Part shown: in pieces, positions 25,250-34,943 of the stretch
Layout of the letters: every line of letters starts with the position of its first letter
Position numbering within the stretch: the stretch's first letter is position 1
Assembly: GCA_020632975.1 (NCBI GenBank)
Contig: JACKEL010000003.1
Coordinates: 186,001-250,000 of the forward strand
DNA length: 64,000 nucleotides
From: Myxococcales bacterium
GTDB taxonomy: Bacteria; Myxococcota_C; UBA6777
Direction of reading: 5' to 3'
Notes under the pieces: generated by a model
Databases searched by the model: none
Told to the model about the DNA's origin: nothing
What the model saw: the letters and a program-made list of their open reading frames with translations, nothing else
Position numbers and translations under genes: made by a program

Positions 25250-26572
25250 GTGGTTCGTATCATGATGGAGCCTTTTAGCAAGGCGTTGATCGTCGAAGCC
25301 CCCCATCCCAAACTTGATGATTATCTCCGTGAGATCGGCATCTCCCCCACACGTGAAGATGATATCCCAGACGAGCAAGCCCTGATCGACGCACTCCACA
25401 AAACACAATCGCAGATCTTGTTTAAGCGCAGTCGTGTCCCCGTGACCCGCGCTGTGATCGAAGCGTGCCCCGAGCTTCATGCGATCCAACTTTGCTCCAT
25501 TGGTGACGACTCGATCGACAAAGTCGCTGCCGCAGAGCACGGTGTATTGGTCTTTAACGACCCGATCTCCAATGGTCGTTCGGTTGTTGAGCTTGCGGTC
25601 GCGCACCTGATCGCTTTGTCGCGCCGCTTGTTTGAGACGGATCGCGAGATCCACGAACACGTCTGGTCTAAGAATGCTCGCGGTCGTTACGAGATCTACG
25701 GCAAACGTATCGGGATCATCGGTCTTGGAAACATCGGTCGCCAAGTTGCTAGAGCGCTCGAAGCTTTGGGCATGGAGATCTCTTTCTTTGACAATCGCCC
25801 TGTTGCCCAAGAGATCGGTCAAGAGATGGGCTGGACGATGGCCCCCACGCTCGAAGATCTGTTTATGCATGCGGACATGGTGACCGTCCACGTCTCGGCC
25901 TACGACTACCTTGGCCACGACAACACCAACTTTTTGGACCCTTACCTTGGTCTCTTGGCTGAAAAGTGCGACAAGACATCCCCTCGAATCTTTTTGAACC
26001 TTGCGCGCGGAAACATCCATAGCTCCGAGGCTTTGCTTGATGCCGTTAAAAACAAGGTGATTCGTTATGCGGCTGTTGACGTCTTCCCCGAAGAACCCGC
26101 TCCTGGGATCGAAGCATGGAAAAACCCTTACGGCGATGAGCCCCGCGTGATCTGTACTCCTCACATCGGGGGCGCCACCATGGAAGCCCAACCGCGTATC
26201 GCTCGTCATGTGAGCCAAACCATCGAAGGTTTCTCGCGTTATGGCTCGATTCGCGATTGTGTGTATGCGCCTCGTTTTTCGTTGTCGATCGCTGATCAGG
26301 TCCGTGGCAAGGCAGTCTTGGCGGTTGTGCACTCCACCGCTCGCGGTACCAAAAAAGCCATTGATGACGCGATCTACGAAGCTGAAGTCGACAACCTAGG
26401 CTCTTCGCACCGTGACTTTGATATCGGTGTGGCCTACGATCTTTCTTATCTCAACCGTCCTCTTCGTCGCGAAGAGTTGATGAGTCTTGTCGAACGCGCG
26501 GAACAACTTTCCAAAACACCCCATGCGATCCGCGCTGTCCGTCAGATCGAAGTCCCCAAACAGGGATGGTGA
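25250..26572 (+). CDS. serA: D-3-phosphoglycerate dehydrogenase
   Basis: This 440-residue enzyme oxidises 3-phosphoglycerate to 3-phosphohydroxypyruvate, the first step of serine synthesis. The substrate-binding domain is followed by the NAD fold, with GIIGLGNIGRQVARALEALG near 152. Catalytic residues are visible as Arg in NLARGNIHSSEAL, Glu in VDVFPEEPAPG and His in CTPHIGGATMEAQ. The C-terminal ~85 residues (VLAVVHSTARGTKKAIDDAI...) look like a variant regulatory ACT-type domain for serine feedback. GTG at 25250 is preferred because AAGGAG stands eight bases before it; an ATG at 25262 is an alternative. bcp follows by 34 bases, so they may share a transcript. Confidence 0.9.
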   Translation: MVRIMMEPFSKALIVEAPHPKLDDYLREIGISPTREDDIPDEQALIDALHKTQSQILFKRSRVPVTRAVIEACPELHAIQLCSIGDDSIDKVAAAEHGVLVFNDPISNGRSVVELAVAHLIALSRRLFETDREIHEHVWSKNARGRYEIYGKRIGIIGLGNIGRQVARALEALGMEISFFDNRPVAQEIGQEMGWTMAPTLEDLFMHADMVTVHVSAYDYLGHDNTNFLDPYLGLLAEKCDKTSPRIFLNLARGNIHSSEALLDAVKNKVIRYAAVDVFPEEPAPGIEAWKNPYGDEPRVICTPHIGGATMEAQPRIARHVSQTIEGFSRYGSIRDCVYAPRFSLSIADQVRGKAVLAVVHSTARGTKKAIDDAIYEAEVDNLGSSHRDFDIGVAYDLSYLNRPLRREELMSLVERAEQLSKTPHAIRAVRQIEVPKQGW

Positions 26573-26606
26573 TCTGTTTCTCTCGAACCGAAGGATGGAG
26601 GTCTTG

Positions 26607-27074
26607 ATGTCTTCTACGCTCCAAACGGGACAAGCTGCGCCCGCTTTTGAGACCGTCGATGAACAAGGAAACGCTGTGTCTTTGGCCTCGCTGCGAGGCA
26701 AGCGTGTCGTGTTGTACTTTTATCCCAAAGACGATACGCCTGGATGCACCAAACAAGCTTGCGCTTTTCGCGATCAATACGCCGATGTCACCGCGCAAAA
26801 TGCCGTGGTCTTGGGTGTGAGCCCTGATACTGCGAAAAAACATCAGAAGTTTATCCAAAAGTATGAGCTTCCTTTTCCTTTGCTTTTGGATGAAGATCAC
26901 GCTATCGCCGAAGCCTTCGGTGTTTGGGGCGAGCGTTCCATGTATGGGCGAAAGTACATGGGGATCACACGTAGCCAATTTATCATTGATGAAGAAGGCA
27001 ATCTGCTTGATGTGATGTCCCCGATCAAACCCGACCAAAGCGTCCCCCGCGCCCTCGAAGTCTTGGGCCAATAA
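26607..27074 (+). CDS. bcp: Thioredoxin-dependent peroxiredoxin (BCP/PrxQ)
   Basis: A 155-residue peroxiredoxin with peroxidatic Cys47 in YPKDDTPGCT and resolving Cys52 in KQACAFRD, the five-residue spacing of the PrxQ/BCP class. It reduces hydroperoxides in the cytoplasm using thioredoxin. KYMGITRSQFIIDEEGN near the end is also class-typical. The start at 26607 has GGAGG five bases upstream. It lies 34 bases after serA and before a long palindrome that probably ends the transcript. Confidence 0.95.
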   Translation: MSSTLQTGQAAPAFETVDEQGNAVSLASLRGKRVVLYFYPKDDTPGCTKQACAFRDQYADVTAQNAVVLGVSPDTAKKHQKFIQKYELPFPLLLDEDHAIAEAFGVWGERSMYGRKYMGITRSQFIIDEEGNLLDVMSPIKPDQSVPRALEVLGQ

Positions 27075-27176
27075 TCCCCTCTGAATCTCCTGTCTAACTC
27101 TTCAAAAAGTCTTCCCCAAAATCATCCAAAACGCAGGCGTGGCGGACCTTTGGGGCGTCTCTCTATGTTCTGTCAT

Positions 27177-27206
27177 TTTTAAAAAGAGATGCATCTCTTT
27201 TTAAAA
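27177..27206. terminator. 30-base perfect palindrome, likely bidirectional terminator
   Basis: The sequence TTTTAAAAAGAGATG and its exact reverse complement CATCTCTTTTTAAAA meet without a gap. It sits between convergent genes bcp and the signalling gene, ~100 and ~140 bases from their stops. Each strand offers a stem followed by a T run (CTTTTT), so it could end transcripts from both sides. Confidence 0.65.
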
Positions 27207-27342
27207 GGGCGGTGCGTTGGAGATGGGAACCATTGATCAAGCCGAAACGACCCTATCCATCGTCGTTTTAGAAGATGATGTTGTTTCTCGTTTTATCGTT
27301 CCATACTTTGAAAGGGCGGAGCTTGTGTGGACAGCGACAGTG

Positions 27343-29475
27343 TTAGCCCAGATTTGCGATGTTTTCGAGGACTTCTTGTGCTTCTTGGAACAGGTCGAGA
27401 GCGTCTTCGTGCTGTGGTTGGAGGCTGACATGGACGGAGTCAAGGGAGGTTTGGAAAGAGGAGCGACTTTTTCCTGCAAACTGGATCTTGGTAAAGTCTT
27501 GTTCGATCTGTTGGAGGATGGGGATCACAAGCTCAGAAGACATCGACGGAAGCAACAAGGCCAACGTACAAGTGTCGAGCCGTGAAGAAAGCGCAAAGCT
27601 CGGTGTGTGCTGCGAGATCAGATGGGAGAGATGCACAAGCACTTGTGCGCGCAAGACATAGCCATGTTGCTGTGCCAAGTTTTCCCAGTCTTTGGGGCGC
27701 AAAAGGCAAAGGTGCAAGTTGTGTTCGCTCTCGCGAGCCTCTGAGAAACGCCGTTCCAATCGATCCAAAAACACATCCCGTCGCAGAAGATTCGTGAGGG
27801 AGTCTCGATAACGTGCACGTCCGTGTTGACGGGCTTGTTGGAGGTGCATCTGGACTTGGCTGGTGATCTCTTCGTAAGACTGCTGCTGGGTCAAGATGCC
27901 GTGGACACCTGTTTGAAAGGCGGAAGCGCGGAGGGATGTGGCAAGCGAGGGCGCCATCAACAAGACAGGCAGGTCACCCCAGCGCGGATTGATGCGCAGC
28001 ATCCGACAAAGATCGAGTCCACTAAAGCCTGGAACCGAGAAGCCTACCATCAAAAGGTCGGGCTCTTGGGCCTCTAGCTCTTCCAAGAGGGCGATGGGGG
28101 AGTTGAGGCGTTCGACCAAAAAGCCGCTCTCATGAAGGGCTTGTTCGACAAGTTGCGAAAAGCCCGTATCATCGGGGATCGACAAGATACGCGAGCTATA
28201 CACAGCTTGGTGTCCTGTCATGCGGCGCAGGGCATCCAACCAAGTGTGTTCTTGGAGGGGCTTGATCAACAACTGTGAAGGCGTGATCTGCGAAGCCATC
28301 ATGCGGTGGTGAAGTTCCGCTTGGTCGGTCACAAACATCACGGGAAGCTGTTCCATCCCTGGGCGTTGGCGCAAGCGCTGAATCCAACTGACGCCACTTT
28401 GAATCGCAGCGGTTTGTTGGCGCAAAGACTGCGTTGTTGTCGCATCTTTGGGGGCAGAGGGCGTACTCACATCCAGATAGAACGCATCAAAAGCGTGGCG
28501 TTTGAGCAAGCGTTCGATCTTCTCCCAGTTTTCTCCTGCATGGAGTTGGATGCGGTGGCGAGATGCCCAATAAGCCATCTCACCGACCTCTTCGATGCGT
28601 TTGCCGATCACCAAAAGGTTGAAGTAGTCGCTTTGGGAGTCTTCGTAGGTGGTGTTTTGTTCTTCGGCGGGTTGGCTTGCTTGGGAGATGCACCACTCCA
28701 AACGCTCTTGGAGATAGAGCCAAGGATTTTGTGAGATCTCGTTGGAGGAAGAAGCCAAAAACTCTTTTGGGTTCAAGAGCAGATAAAGCCCGCGCTCGAT
28801 TTGACCGAGCACATCGCTAAGGATCTGAAGCCCTAGAGTCCCTGCTGTGTTGTGAATCTTTTGGACGCTACGATGTGTTTGGAACAAGATCCCAACTTGG
28901 TTGGTGTCTCGGTGGGCCAACGAGACTTCCTCAAGCACTTGATAGAGCTTGCTGGAAAGCTCTGGGTAGAATGCTTCGCGTGCTTTTTCGAGTTGGCTGG
29001 CGGCTTGCGAAGTGGTGTGTGGAAGGCTTTGTTGGATGACAGGGAGCGCGCCCAATGTGGCGTGTGCTGCGCCCAAGTCACCATCCGTTGGCTCGACAGG
29101 GTAGAGTGGCGCTAGATACTCTACATACATCAACAATTCGTCCATGTTGATGGGCTTGCTAAGGATCTTGTAGACGCCTAACTCTTTGGTAAGCAAGGAA
29201 AAGATGGTGTGATTGCGCGTAAAAACAGAACGGGCAGAGGCAAAGATGATCGGGCTTTCGACGCCGCGACGACGGATCTCTTTGATCAGCTCGTGTCCTT
29301 TCATCTCGGGCAGCAGACCTTCTACAAGCAGCAGGTCCACTGTGCGACTTTCCAAGATGGATAGGGCTTGCGAAGGAAGGTTGGCGGTATAAGCCGTGTA
29401 TCCGCGTTCTTGTAGCGTTTCGGAAAGGAGGCTGCAAAATCCTTGGTCACTATCTACGATGAGAACCGCTGTCAT
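27343..29475 (-). CDS. Multidomain signalling protein: three receiver-like domains, Hpt-like region and degenerate GGDEF
   Basis: A 711-residue cytoplasmic protein. Residues 1-120 form a receiver domain, but the phosphate-acceptor Asp is Glu (DLLLVEGLLPEMKG). Residues ~165-240 are a helical Hpt-like region with a candidate His in VQKIHNTAGTLGL. A second receiver (~305-435) keeps an Asp (FYLDVSTP). A third (~440-560) has Gly at the acceptor site (LLMVGFSVPGFSG). The C-terminal ~160 residues begin like a GGDEF domain (YRDSLTNLLRRDVFLDRL), but the GGDEF loop is replaced by LDTCTLALLLP, so cyclic-di-GMP synthesis is not expected. It may act as a scaffold or phosphorelay sink. ATG at 29475 was chosen for AAGAAGGA upstream and for the receiver's beta-1 start. 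Confidence 0.85.
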   Translation of the reverse strand: MTAVLIVDSDQGFCSLLSETLQERGYTAYTANLPSQALSILESRTVDLLLVEGLLPEMKGHELIKEIRRRGVESPIIFASARSVFTRNHTIFSLLTKELGVYKILSKPINMDELLMYVEYLAPLYPVEPTDGDLGAAHATLGALPVIQQSLPHTTSQAASQLEKAREAFYPELSSKLYQVLEEVSLAHRDTNQVGILFQTHRSVQKIHNTAGTLGLQILSDVLGQIERGLYLLLNPKEFLASSSNEISQNPWLYLQERLEWCISQASQPAEEQNTTYEDSQSDYFNLLVIGKRIEEVGEMAYWASRHRIQLHAGENWEKIERLLKRHAFDAFYLDVSTPSAPKDATTTQSLRQQTAAIQSGVSWIQRLRQRPGMEQLPVMFVTDQAELHHRMMASQITPSQLLIKPLQEHTWLDALRRMTGHQAVYSSRILSIPDDTGFSQLVEQALHESGFLVERLNSPIALLEELEAQEPDLLMVGFSVPGFSGLDLCRMLRINPRWGDLPVLLMAPSLATSLRASAFQTGVHGILTQQQSYEEITSQVQMHLQQARQHGRARYRDSLTNLLRRDVFLDRLERRFSEARESEHNLHLCLLRPKDWENLAQQHGYVLRAQVLVHLSHLISQHTPSFALSSRLDTCTLALLLPSMSSELVIPILQQIEQDFTKIQFAGKSRSSFQTSLDSVHVSLQPQHEDALDLFQEAQEVLENIANLG

Positions 29476-29693
29476 GGAAAGCACATCCTTCTTGGAAAGC
29501 TTGAGTGTCAAAAGATCGATGTACAGGTTTTTCGATGGATCGTTCTAAAACCCAAAGTAGCCGTCTTGTATATCGAAATGCTCGCGAAAGTGCAAGCGTT
29601 CTTGCTGCTCGCATGAAGCTGTTTGGGGGGCGAAAAAGGCGGATGGAACGTTGTTTGGGGAGATGGTTTTCGAAGGAGGGGAGGCGTCGGAAA

Positions 29694-32273
29694 TCAGTCT
29701 TTTCGCTGTTCTGCGGCGATCGTGAGTTGTTGATCACCCGCAGGGGCATGGACATAAAGCATTTTGTTTGTGTCGTCCCACCAAAAACAACCTTGTGCGC
29801 ATTGTAGCAGGGCAGCTTGATCGTTGGCGCTTTGGAGGTCGGTCGTCCCGAGCTTTACGCTTGTTGGTTTGTTTAATCGCACAAAGCTCGCCACGGTCCC
29901 TTCTTTAAACTCGCTGCCTTGTTTGATCGAAAGCTCTAGCGAGGCCCCATCTTTTAGCGATATCTGGGTTTCATCGTAGAGGGTGAATGAGCTGTCTGCG
30001 CCAGGTGCGATACGGAGATAGAGTTTTCCCGGCACAGGTTGCATCGAGATGGTCTCTGCGGTTTGGACAGGGGACAATGTATCGATATCGGGCCGTAGCA
30101 TCGGGACAATCGAGCCTGCGCGTTGCAGCAAAGGCAGTCGATCCAAAGGCGCATCGTAGGTGATATCGCCCGCTGTGTAGCGTTTTTGATCCCACCAGTC
30201 ATACCAAGTCGTGTCTTTGGGGATGCGGATACTGCGGCTGGTTTTTCCATCGACGATGGGGGCCACCAACAAAGCTTCTCCCAACAAAAACAGATCGTCT
30301 GGGTGATGATCTTCGTTGGGGTAGGCTGCGCCAAAAGGACGAGTGGGGCCGCGTTGATGCTTTTGCGCGGACTTGGCATAAGTATAAATGTAGGGAAAAA
30401 GTCTGGTGTGCAAACGGATATAACGCTTGTAATTATCGAGGACTTGTTGATCAAACTGCGACTGTCCATAACGTGTAAAGTCCCAAGGATTCACGTTGGG
30501 ATCGGGGCCGCCGATCTGCATGATCGTGCCAAGGGCGGTCATCTGTCCCCAGCGGATGAAGTCTTCTTTGGTGGTGCGTGGTGCGCGATAGCCCCCTGTA
30601 TCCGCACCATAAAAATGGAATCCGCTCATGCTCAAGCTCAATCCCCCAATCAGAGCCGCAGGCAAGCCCCCGACATAGAAGGAAGTTCCGCCTTCTTTGG
30701 GATCGCGATGTTTTTGCAGACCTGTGTTGAGATCGCCTGGCCAGATGATCTGGGTGTATCGTTGGCTCCCTAAACTGCCCCCGCGACAGATCAGAAATCC
30801 CCCGTCTGCACCAAGGGTTTCCGCGTAAGTTTGGTGATAATAGAGCGCAAACTTGTGGTGCATGCTGCGTTCGTCTTCGCCATTGTGAAAACCGTAGCGC
30901 AAACGCGCGTCGTAGAGGCCCACTTGGATATCTTCGCCGTAGTCGAGCTTGAATCCTTCGATACCAAGGGCGCGGATCTTTTTGATTTGATCTTGCCAAA
31001 AGCTCCGTATCTCGGGATTGCTGAGGTCGAGCGGATCGCTCCATTTGTTGAGTTTTTGGAAACCCATCTTCACAAAATAATTTTTCTCAAGGGCAAACTT
31101 GTGCATATCCGCGCTGGGTTCGAGGTAAGGCGTTGACCACACACCCACGCGAAAACCATTGTCATTGAGTTGTTTGATCATGCCCGAAGCATCGGGATAA
31201 AGCTTCGTATCAAATCCAAAGTTGTTTACGGCTGTATCGTAGGGGCGGTCGATCCACATGACTGAGATCGCGAGATCATTTTTGCGGATCTGTGCGGCAT
31301 CTTCGAGGACTTCCGCTTGGTCTTTGTTTTCGTCTCGCCAAAGCATCGTGCCAAATGCCCAACGTGCGGGGAGGGAAGGGGCGCCCGTGATGCGCGTGTA
31401 AAGGCCGGGTACATCGAGAGGATGTTCTGCACTCAACAGATAAAAGGTCAGGTCTTTGTCTGTATGAAAAGTCGTGGTGATGGTGTCTTTTTCGCGCGCT
31501 GCCATATCAAAGGTCGCAGGAAAATAGGAGTCCACCAAAAGCCCCCATCCACGGGTACTTGTAAAGAAAGGGATAGGGATATGCGCTTCGTTGTAGCCAC
31601 TCTCCATCTTGAGATCCACTTCGATCTGCATGGGGCGCAACTTGCCACGATGGGCGACACTATCGAAGTATTCGCCGAGTCCATAATAGTTTTCTTTTTC
31701 TGCCGCAGGATGACGGATACGAACCCACACCACACGAGGCGTCGAAGCATTGGGCAAAAGATGAAGTTTCCAGATCCCATCTTCTTGGGCCGCGATCTCC
31801 AACGTGGCCGTCATCCCGCTCGCATAGCTCAGTGTGTAAGTCGCACTGTTCTCTGTCTTCTTTTGGAGGCTGGCCTTTTCAGGCGAAAGCCACCGCAGTC
31901 CCGGGGGTTGGATGCCTTTTTGGCCATCATGCTCGTAGAGCCACCATGGATCGAAGTTGTAAGACTCTTTGTAGGGGTCCACGACACCCAGTTGAAGTCC
32001 TTCGAGCGGAAGCGTCATCTGCTCGGTTGTGCCTTGCATCAGGCGCAAGGTCCACGGCGTCTCGATCAAGAGGCTGCTGCGCCCTTGTTGCAATGTCACG
32101 GTGTTGGCGTTGCCATCTCCCACACCTTCGGGGACCGTCTCTCCGCCATCATTGTGTTGCGATGTCGTATCGCATCCAAGCTGCGTACCCCACACCAAAC
32201 ATGCACACATGCACAAGATCCCCAATACGCCCGAGAGTCCGCGCCATAGGGATCGCTTTTTTTCTCTATACAT
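29694..32273 (-). CDS. Glycoside hydrolase family 31 lipoprotein (alpha-glycosidase)
   Basis: An 859-residue exported enzyme. The signal segment (GVLGILCMCACLVWGTQLGC) ends in a lipobox-like LGC. An N-terminal beta-sandwich domain is followed by the GH31 barrel with IEGFKLDYGED; the nucleophile is probably Asp444. The acid/base is probably Asp near 513 in IIWPGDLNTG, and SGFHFYGADTGGY is another GH31 landmark. C-terminal beta domains follow (GSIVPMLRPDIDTL). It should hydrolyse alpha-linked glycans or related sugars at the envelope; the exact specificity (glucosidase, xylosidase or sulfoquinovosidase-like) is not resolved. The start at 32273 is set by GGAGAG seven bases upstream, with an ATG at 32285 as alternative. 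No sugar transporter lies beside it. Confidence 0.9.
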   Translation of the reverse strand: MYREKKRSLWRGLSGVLGILCMCACLVWGTQLGCDTTSQHNDGGETVPEGVGDGNANTVTLQQGRSSLLIETPWTLRLMQGTTEQMTLPLEGLQLGVVDPYKESYNFDPWWLYEHDGQKGIQPPGLRWLSPEKASLQKKTENSATYTLSYASGMTATLEIAAQEDGIWKLHLLPNASTPRVVWVRIRHPAAEKENYYGLGEYFDSVAHRGKLRPMQIEVDLKMESGYNEAHIPIPFFTSTRGWGLLVDSYFPATFDMAAREKDTITTTFHTDKDLTFYLLSAEHPLDVPGLYTRITGAPSLPARWAFGTMLWRDENKDQAEVLEDAAQIRKNDLAISVMWIDRPYDTAVNNFGFDTKLYPDASGMIKQLNDNGFRVGVWSTPYLEPSADMHKFALEKNYFVKMGFQKLNKWSDPLDLSNPEIRSFWQDQIKKIRALGIEGFKLDYGEDIQVGLYDARLRYGFHNGEDERSMHHKFALYYHQTYAETLGADGGFLICRGGSLGSQRYTQIIWPGDLNTGLQKHRDPKEGGTSFYVGGLPAALIGGLSLSMSGFHFYGADTGGYRAPRTTKEDFIRWGQMTALGTIMQIGGPDPNVNPWDFTRYGQSQFDQQVLDNYKRYIRLHTRLFPYIYTYAKSAQKHQRGPTRPFGAAYPNEDHHPDDLFLLGEALLVAPIVDGKTSRSIRIPKDTTWYDWWDQKRYTAGDITYDAPLDRLPLLQRAGSIVPMLRPDIDTLSPVQTAETISMQPVPGKLYLRIAPGADSSFTLYDETQISLKDGASLELSIKQGSEFKEGTVASFVRLNKPTSVKLGTTDLQSANDQAALLQCAQGCFWWDDTNKMLYVHAPAGDQQLTIAAEQRKD

Positions 32274-32504
32274 CTTTCTCTCCATCCTTCGGCTTTGCGT
32301 TCAAAGTTCCACAAAGTCCCGAAGAACTTAGCCTAACTTGGCGGTCTCGTCGAGGTCTGAACGTCCAAGGGGTGGATGTTTGCACAAGTCCCGAAGAAAC
32401 AGACGAAAAGCTCCGTTTGTATAGGAAGCGGGTATCTTTGGGTTGTTTTTTTGTGCGATGCTGGGGTGTCTTGGGCTTTGTCCTTTTTGTGGTTTGGAGG
32501 CTCT

Positions 32505-33164
32505 ATGCAAAAGATCCTTTTCCTTCACGGTTTAGAAAGCGGCACGCAAGGTAGCAAGGCTCGTTATCTGCGTGAGCGCTTCCCTGGTCGTGTGGTGGTT
32601 CCGGATCTCAAGATGTCGATGTCCAATCTGTTGAAAGAAAACTCTTTTGCACGTTCGTTTCTTCGCGTTTGTACGTTACAGCACGGTCTATCGGGGATCT
32701 TGCACCCTCGACATACCAGTGTTTGGGACTCTGTGCAGCGTTGTTTGGGGATCGCACGACGACAACTCCAAGAACACCCAGACATCGACGTGATCGTGGG
32801 CTCGTCTTGGGGAGGGGCCATCGCGCTTTGCCTGTTGGCGGAGATGGAACCGCCCGCAAAGACTTGGTTGATCTTGTGCCCTGCGTTGAAAAAAGTCCTC
32901 GCCAAAACCAATGTCTCTCTCGAAAAGCTCTACCAAGATATCCTGTCGAGTCTCCAAAAAGGCCATCATCGGGTGCTTTTGGTTCATGGTGAACAAGATG
33001 AAACCGTGCCTTTGGAAGACTCTTTGGAGCTTTGCCGTTTTTTACCTGATATCTCTTTGCGTGTGCTGCCCGAGGAAGGGCATCGCTTGAAGTCTCTTCT
33101 CCAAGGAGAAGGGCTGTCTCGCCTCTTGGAAGAAGCGCTCTCACAAGGCTCGATCCCCTCCTGA
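32505..33164 (+). CDS. Alpha/beta hydrolase (YqiA-like esterase)
   Basis: A 219-residue cytoplasmic hydrolase. It opens with KILFLHGLESGTQGSKARYL, the oxyanion-hole motif of the short YqiA/RBBP9-like group. The nucleophile Ser is in VIVGSSWGGAIAL (~94), the acid Asp in LLVHGEQDETVPLE and the His in PEEGHRLKS near the end, giving a complete triad. The substrate is probably a small ester. TGGAGG lies four to five bases before the ATG at 32505. It diverges from the GH31 gene by ~230 bases. Confidence 0.88.
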   Translation: MQKILFLHGLESGTQGSKARYLRERFPGRVVVPDLKMSMSNLLKENSFARSFLRVCTLQHGLSGILHPRHTSVWDSVQRCLGIARRQLQEHPDIDVIVGSSWGGAIALCLLAEMEPPAKTWLILCPALKKVLAKTNVSLEKLYQDILSSLQKGHHRVLLVHGEQDETVPLEDSLELCRFLPDISLRVLPEEGHRLKSLLQGEGLSRLLEEALSQGSIPS

Positions 33165-33241
33165 TCTCCACCCCCGCCTAGGGAGTTTGTTCTTTTCTTG
33201 AAGCAACGAACACCCTCCACAGACAAACCTCAGCAGAAAGG

Positions 33242-33262
33242 ACTGCCCTTTCTTTGGGCAGT
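33242..33262. terminator. Possible hairpin terminator downstream of the hydrolase
   Basis: ACTGCCC and GGGCAGT form a perfect 7-bp stem with a seven-base loop 78 bases after the hydrolase stop. No T run follows (TGTGG), so factor-independent termination is uncertain. Confidence 0.35.
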
Positions 33263-33384
33263 TGTGGCCTGTTTGATCTTCCCCTCTGCATGGGCTTCTT
33301 GGCCTTTCTTTCTCTCCATATCCTCCTAGTAAAAGCAGCATCGTGTGGATTGTCGTTCGTTTCTTTTGAAGAGAAGGAGCATGT

Positions 33385-34935
33385 ATGTTTTCTCGATTGA
33401 AAAAGCTGCTACATATCGTAAAGAGATCTCTTGGTTCGTCCCTTGGGCTGGGGGCTTTGTGCATGGTCTTGCTTTTTCAGCCCGCTTGCCAAGAAAAAGA
33501 TCTGACTTGTGATATCAAACAAGACCAATGCGCGGACGCTTTGGTATGCCAACTCAACGAAGAAGGTCAGCCTGTTTGCCAAGCGCAGTGCGATCCCAAG
33601 GCCGAAAAACCCTGTCTTGAAGGGCTGACTTGCTCGATTCGCACAGATGGAAAGCGCGCTTGTTATCCTCCCATCGTGATCAAAGGAATGGTGACGCACG
33701 CGCTTGATGGAACGCCCATCGAAGGCGCAAGAATCCATGCTGCCGATGAGACGGGGATCTCCGTGACAGATGTCGTGGAAAGTGACAAAGATGGTTTCTA
33801 CACGCTCGAACTCCCCGTGAAGCGCAACACAGATGGAAGTCTCACAGAAGGGTTCTTTACGCTGCGTGTGAGCGCGGATGGCTTCGTGCGTTTCCCACAA
33901 GGCTTGCGTCCTGCACTGCCTTTGGATATCCGCCAAGCACAAGAAACCAAAGAAGCGTATGTTCTCGAAAATACCGCAACTTCTGTGGCTTTGATCCCTT
34001 TGCCCAAAGATCAACAGTTTAAGGGGATGATCATTGGAAAGGTCCAAGTGACCGACGAAAACCAAGCACCCAGTGGTGTCTTGGTCGTCGCAGAAGGCCC
34101 CAATGGAGCGGGCGGATCGTACAACTTTAGTGATCTCAGTGGAAACTTTGTGTTGTTCAATGTGGACGATGGCGATTGGAAGCTCGTGGGCTACAAAGGT
34201 GGCATCCAGTTTAAAACGGTCACCGTGACCATCAAAGACGGTGCGATCGTGAAAGATGTGCTTTTGACACAAGACTCACGTGCGCTTTCTTCTGTCTCAG
34301 GAAGCATCAACATCGTCAATGCGCCCGGTGGTTCGATGTCGAGCGTGGTCTTGGTGCCTCGCTCTGTGTACAACGCGGTCTTTGAGCAAGGTGAGGTTCC
34401 TCCAGGACTACGGGCACCCAAACCTCCTGCGAAACCTTCGGTGACATCGAGCTTTACCATCGACGGCGTTCCTGACGGACGTTACGTGGTCTTGGCAGCC
34501 TTCGAGAATGACAACCTCGTGCGCGACCCTGATCCCAACATCGCAGGGACACAGATCGTCGAGATCGACGTCCCGCAAGGCGGTAGCAACCAAGTCCAAC
34601 TCCCCAACTCCTTCAAGATTACAGAAGCGCTTGCAGTCGTCTCTCCTGGAGCCGACGGGCCTGAGGCGACTTCCGCCACGCCCACACTGATTTGGAAGGA
34701 TGACTCTAGCGAAGACGCTTACCAGTTGGTGGTGTACAACGCGCTTGGAGAAGAGGTGTGGCGCAAAGACGATGTCCCGCGTGTGACTGGAAAAACGACC
34801 GTCGAAGTGGTGTATGCTGGAAAGCCCCTTGAACCTGGGATGTACTACCAGTTCCGCGTCGCTTCGATCAAGCGTGGGGCGCCGATATCTCGGACAGAAG
34901 GGCTTCGAGGTGTCTTTTTCTTACCTCGAAAATAG
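33385..34935 (+). CDS. Lipoprotein with carboxypeptidase-regulatory-like and fibronectin-like domains
   Basis: A 516-residue outer-surface or periplasmic lipoprotein. The signal peptide ends in LLFQPAC (Cys ~35). A Cys-rich segment (residues ~42-92, about eight Cys) follows. Then come two or three beta-sandwich repeats of the carboxypeptidase-regulatory-like type (IKGMVTHALDGTPIEGARIHA; GMIIGKVQVTDENQAPSGVLV; SVSGSINIVNAPGG). The last ~100 residues (SATPTLIWKDDSSEDAYQLVVYNALGEEVW) resemble a fibronectin type III-like domain. No enzyme site is seen; such proteins usually bind ligands or build envelope structures. ATG at 33385 follows GAAGGAG. It converges on the next gene with nine bases between stops. 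Confidence 0.82.
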   Translation: MFSRLKKLLHIVKRSLGSSLGLGALCMVLLFQPACQEKDLTCDIKQDQCADALVCQLNEEGQPVCQAQCDPKAEKPCLEGLTCSIRTDGKRACYPPIVIKGMVTHALDGTPIEGARIHAADETGISVTDVVESDKDGFYTLELPVKRNTDGSLTEGFFTLRVSADGFVRFPQGLRPALPLDIRQAQETKEAYVLENTATSVALIPLPKDQQFKGMIIGKVQVTDENQAPSGVLVVAEGPNGAGGSYNFSDLSGNFVLFNVDDGDWKLVGYKGGIQFKTVTVTIKDGAIVKDVLLTQDSRALSSVSGSINIVNAPGGSMSSVVLVPRSVYNAVFEQGEVPPGLRAPKPPAKPSVTSSFTIDGVPDGRYVVLAAFENDNLVRDPDPNIAGTQIVEIDVPQGGSNQVQLPNSFKITEALAVVSPGADGPEATSATPTLIWKDDSSEDAYQLVVYNALGEEVWRKDDVPRVTGKTTVEVVYAGKPLEPGMYYQFRVASIKRGAPISRTEGLRGVFFLPRK

Positions 34936-34943
34936 AGGACGGC

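Noticed and set aside
27217..27585. Plus-strand frame of 122 codons starting before the signalling gene's end.
   Set aside because: Two thirds is antisense to the signalling gene, and no family resemblance or good ribosome binding site is present.
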